64,000 bases of DNA, taken from contig CACZCQ010000009.1 of NCBI GenBank assembly GCA_902779765.1, forward strand, positions 17,967 to 81,966. Reading direction: 5' to 3'. A program made the translations under genes and the position numbers. This document shows, in pieces, positions 61,092-64,000 of this stretch. The DNA comes from an uncultured Bacteroidia bacterium (GTDB lineage Bacteria; Bacteroidota; Bacteroidia; Bacteroidales; UBA932). The notes below the pieces were generated by a model. That model saw nothing but the letters and a program-made list of their open reading frames with translations, did no database searches and was not told the DNA's origin. How positions within the stretch are numbered: the first letter of the stretch is position 1; every line of letters starts with the position of its first letter.

Positions 61092-62108
61092 ATGGGCAAG
61101 TACAACAACATTGCGATAATCTACGGAAGTGACTCTTCCGAGTGGGAGATATCCTGCCGCAGCGGAGAATTCGTCGCCTCCCGCATCGACGGGGCGAAGT
61201 ACGATGTCTATGAGATTTTCGCCCGCTTCGGGAAGTGGCAGCTGGTTTCCATGAAGAAGAAGGACGCGATAAGGGTCCCTTTCCCCGAAGGATCGAGGCC
61301 GGAGATCGACAAGACGGATTTCTCGGTCAAGGTTTACGGCGAGAAGGTGAAGTTCGACTATGCTTACATAGTGCAGCACGGAACCCCCGGGGAGAACGGA
61401 CTGCTTCAGGGCTATCTTGAGATGCTCGGCGTTCCGTTCAGCAGCTGCAGCGCTTTCGTATCTGCCGTATCTTTCGACAAGTTCTCCTGCAAGAGCTACC
61501 TCCGTGATGTGGATTTCGTGAAGTGCGCCCCCGACATGTTCGTCCGTAACGGGATGGACCTTGAAGATATCGAGCGGAAGGCTGCCGCCAAATTCACTTT
61601 CCCGGTATTCGTCAAACCCACGAACGGCGGTTCAAGCTTCGGAATAACCAGGGTCACCGAGGCATCGAAACTGCCCGAAGCCATCCGTTTCGCTTTCTCG
61701 GAGAGTTCCACCGTGCTGATCGAGCAGGGAATATCCGGCAGGGAGTTCACATGTGCCGCATATGCCGATGCTGAAGGTGTGAAGGCTTTGCCGGTGATCG
61801 AGATCGTTACGGACAACGATTACTTTGATTTCGACGCAAAATACAACGGCAACAGTCAGGAGATCTGCCCGGCGCCCATAGACGAGTCACTCACCAACCA
61901 GATCCAGGAAGTGACAAAGAGGATATATTCCATCCTGGGTTGCGCCGGAGTCGTCAGGATGGATTACATCCACGGTGAAGACGGTCTGTATTTCCTGGAG
62001 ATCAACAACATCCCGGGAATGACCAGCGCGTCCCTCGTGCCCAAGATGATAAGGACTGCGGGACTCGACATCACCGACTTCCTGACCGGTATTATCGAGA
62101 ATTCCTGA
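61092..62108 (+). CDS. ddl: D-alanine-D-alanine ligase
   Basis: 338 residues of the ATP-grasp family. YIVQHGTPGENGLLQGYLEM and VPFSSCSAFVSAVSFDKFSC are near the N-terminus; the glycine-rich loop is NGGSSFGITRV, and the metal-binding end is FLEINNIPGMTSASLVPKM. It joins two D-alanines for peptidoglycan precursors. It lies 9 bp after PBP1A, and its stop overlaps the prmC start as TGATG. Confidence 0.96.
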   Translation: MGKYNNIAIIYGSDSSEWEISCRSGEFVASRIDGAKYDVYEIFARFGKWQLVSMKKKDAIRVPFPEGSRPEIDKTDFSVKVYGEKVKFDYAYIVQHGTPGENGLLQGYLEMLGVPFSSCSAFVSAVSFDKFSCKSYLRDVDFVKCAPDMFVRNGMDLEDIERKAAAKFTFPVFVKPTNGGSSFGITRVTEASKLPEAIRFAFSESSTVLIEQGISGREFTCAAYADAEGVKALPVIEIVTDNDYFDFDAKYNGNSQEICPAPIDESLTNQIQEVTKRIYSILGCAGVVRMDYIHGEDGLYFLEINNIPGMTSASLVPKMIRTAGLDITDFLTGIIENS

Positions 62109-63007
62109 TGCTGCTCAAGGATTTCATCAAGGAAGGAACTTCCAGACTGGAATCCCTTTATCCGACCTCCGAAGCAAGGAATATCGTGCTGATGCTCTGC
62201 GAGGACCGTATCGGCACCAAAAGCTACACCCATCTGGTGGAGCCGGACTATGTTGTCAAGGACAAGTATATCGAACCATTGATGGCTGCCCTTGAACGTC
62301 TTGCTACGGGAGAACCCATCCAATATGTAATAGGAAAGACGGAATTCTGCGGCCATGAATTCAAGGTCACTCCGGATGTGCTCATACCACGGCCTGAAAC
62401 CGAACTTCTGTGCCGGGAGGCGATCAAGGTCGGTTCGAGGCTCCGGAGGATGAGACAGGCCTACGGTGATTCCTATCCTGTTCGGATACTGGACCTCTGC
62501 ACAGGTTCGGGATGCATAGCATGGACCGTGGCACTGAATATCCCCGGGGCGGTCGTTGTAGGTACGGACATATCCGAAAAAGCCATGATGGTCGCGATGG
62601 GGCAGGATTTCCAGGCTAATTTGAAGGAAACAGGAGCCATTGCTCCTCAATTCAAGATTGCGGATGTCCTGGGGGATCCTGATTCCTTCGGTTTCGGGAG
62701 TTTCGACCTGATACTGAGCAATCCTCCGTATATTATGGATTCCGAAAAGGTCAGGATGCGGTCGAATGTACTGGATTTCGAACCTCATTCAGCGTTGTTC
62801 GTCCCTGATGACGATCCCCTGTTGTTCCATCGTGCGATAGCCCGATGGTCTTCCTCCTTGCTGTCATCAGACGGGACGGGGATGACCGAAATCAATGAAC
62901 AACTCGGAGAGCCTGCCAGGAAGGTTTTCGTTGACGCCGGTTTCCAGAATGCCGAAACTGTCAAGGATTTTTACGACAAAGACAGGTTCATTTTCTATTC
63001 CAGATAG
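62108..63007 (+). CDS. prmC: Release factor glutamine methyltransferase PrmC
   Basis: 299 residues. An N-terminal helical domain (about 1-95) precedes a SAM-dependent methyltransferase domain. IPRPETELLCREAIK, LDLCTGSGCIAWTVALN (motif I) and the catalytic SNPPYIMDSEKV match PrmC/HemK, which methylates the GGQ glutamine of peptide release factors. It is coupled to ddl by a one-base overlap and followed by a terminator at 63044. Confidence 0.96.
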   Translation: MLLKDFIKEGTSRLESLYPTSEARNIVLMLCEDRIGTKSYTHLVEPDYVVKDKYIEPLMAALERLATGEPIQYVIGKTEFCGHEFKVTPDVLIPRPETELLCREAIKVGSRLRRMRQAYGDSYPVRILDLCTGSGCIAWTVALNIPGAVVVGTDISEKAMMVAMGQDFQANLKETGAIAPQFKIADVLGDPDSFGFGSFDLILSNPPYIMDSEKVRMRSNVLDFEPHSALFVPDDDPLLFHRAIARWSSSLLSSDGTGMTEINEQLGEPARKVFVDAGFQNAETVKDFYDKDRFIFYSR

Positions 63008-63043
63008 CCGGCAGACAATCCTCTGAAAGGTATTTGCAATATT

Positions 63044-63076
63044 ATCCGTTGAACTGTTTGTCCAACGGATATTTTT
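63044..63076 (+). terminator. Terminator of the PBP1A-ddl-prmC operon
   Basis: 8-bp stem ATCCGTTG (63044-63051) / CAACGGAT (63063-63070) followed by ATTTTTC. Confidence 0.8.
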
Positions 63077-63126
63077 CATTCACTTTGCAGGGAAACGTAA
63101 TTGACAAACTACAAAACTTATTAGTC

Positions 63127-64000
63127 ATGAAAAACTTCAACCTAAGCCTGCGGTCGCACAAACTTGCGACGGTTATGCTGGCCACTGCGGCCGTCTTCTT
63201 CTGTTCCTGCGATTATGATTCAATGGACAGCACTCTCTCACCTACGGGCACTTCACAGTCCGCCCCAAGCCTTTCAGCCACACCCGAATCCGTTGCCCGG
63301 ATGCTTTCCGAGATACCGCTTACCATCGGACAGGTCCGCGAAGTATTCCTGGGAGTGCAGGCTTCCTCAGCCAACGGTTATGATGAGGAATATACTTTCG
63401 GTGATATGCTCTCCAGCCCCGGCAAGGGAGTCGGTGACGATCCTTCGCGGACCAGGTCTGAAGGTCTTCCTGAGGGATCATTCGGTCTGACGCTCGCTGA
63501 CCATGTGGCCGGAAAGTCGGCCACGAGGTCCTCAGGATTCCTCGACGGACTTGCGTCCTCCGGCCTTCAGATTTACTGGCCGTATTCCAGTAACTGGGAC
63601 GGGAAGACCATTCCTGCAATTACCTTCATTCCCGCAGAAGGCAGGGAGGATGCTGCCGGACGGGACGACGGTTGTGAATGAGTTTTATGTCGATGAAACC
63701 TATGCCAGGGAGCATCCGGTCTGGGTCGTCAACTGGAATGAGGATGCCGGTGCGATTACTCCCAGGATGCTGGAAAAGCTTTATCCCAATGGGGTTTCAA
63801 CAAGGGCATATTCTGGGTTCAAAACACTGAAGATCAAGGAATTCAAGGCTCACAGGCAGTATGATTCCTGGTTCTCGGGGGGAAGCGAGTTCTACATCAA
63901 ATGCGGCTCCCTGAAGGCATTCACGGCAGACGTCGTATCCGACCTCAAACTATACGATCCTGAAATCACGGACCTGATGATAAAGGTCAAGAGGGGCCAG
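63127..64000 (+). pseudogene. Lipoprotein gene with an apparent frameshift, 3' end outside window
   Basis: Starts at the ATG at 63127 with a lipoprotein signal (FFCSC). The first frame runs to a stop at 63679-63681 after 184 residues, ending TFIPAEGREDAAG. Another frame takes over within about 63641-63652 and reads RMLPDGTTVVNEFYVDETYA, staying open to the window's end. The two parts read as one protein joined by a one-base shift, with the change located in GGCAGGGAGGATG. It is either a real mutation, an error in the sequence, or two genes. The protein family is not recognised; the region resembles Bacteroidales hypothetical lipoproteins. Confidence 0.75.

Overview
The window looks like chromosomal DNA from a member of the Bacteroidota, most likely Bacteroidales. 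The evidence is promoter boxes of the TAnnTTTG type, a fused SecDF, almost no Shine-Dalgarno sequences, many Sec-secreted or lipoprotein glycan-active enzymes, and a MreBCD-PBP2-RodA cluster. The coding DNA is fairly GC-rich for the phylum, which produces long antisense reading frames. A gut or rumen glycan-degrading lineage is an inference; no 16S rRNA is present to confirm it.

Layout. 1-5.4 kb: the end of a GH92 mannosidase, then a histidine kinase/response regulator pair and a secreted PD40-SPOR protein. 5.4-11.4 kb: housekeeping genes secDF, aspA and eno. 11.4-22.5 kb: a glycan-utilisation region with a GHL6-type hydrolase, a second GH92, a CBM9-like protein, a secreted esterase, a GH36 enzyme and a tandem double esterase. 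22.5-35 kb: glycerate kinase, a LOG-family protein, a DUF1080-PHP-DUF1080 fusion, a CsgG-like protein, a C69-peptidase/sialidase fusion, an oxidoreductase and several membrane or lipoproteins of unknown role. 35.1-36.7 kb: an IS200/RAYT-type transposase operon bracketed by two doublets of REP-like palindromes. 36.7-39.3 kb: a lipoprotein endo/exonuclease-phosphatase, a FucI-like protein and a FlK-like thioesterase.

39.3-42 kb holds the most striking item: a tRNA-Leu(UAA) gene interrupted in its anticodon by a compact 234-nt group I intron of the kind known from cyanobacteria and plastids. It is followed by a strong terminator, a possible truncated gene and a small accessory operon (TIGR04076, CDP-alcohol phosphatidyltransferase, GyrI-like, TfoX-like). 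42-44.5 kb: a lipoprotein and an M49-like peptidase whose first zinc ligand is changed, then a GlsB-like membrane protein. 44.5-55 kb: one run of nine genes on the minus strand, spaced by at most 6 bp, starting with mreB-mreC-mreD-mrdA-rodA and continuing into a GH51 arabinofuranosidase, a type-B carboxylesterase, an acyltransferase and an AlkD-like protein. 55-63 kb: ispD, an Lrp-family regulator, topA, and a PBP1A-ddl-prmC operon. The window ends in a lipoprotein gene with an apparent frameshift.

The genes form two themes: cell-wall elongation (mreBCD, PBP2, RodA, PBP1A, Ddl) and extracellular glycan breakdown (GH92 x2, GH36, GH51, GHL6, sialidase-like, esterases, CBM9). No CRISPR array, rRNA, prophage or integrase was seen. 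No stretch longer than about 240 bp lacks an assigned feature.
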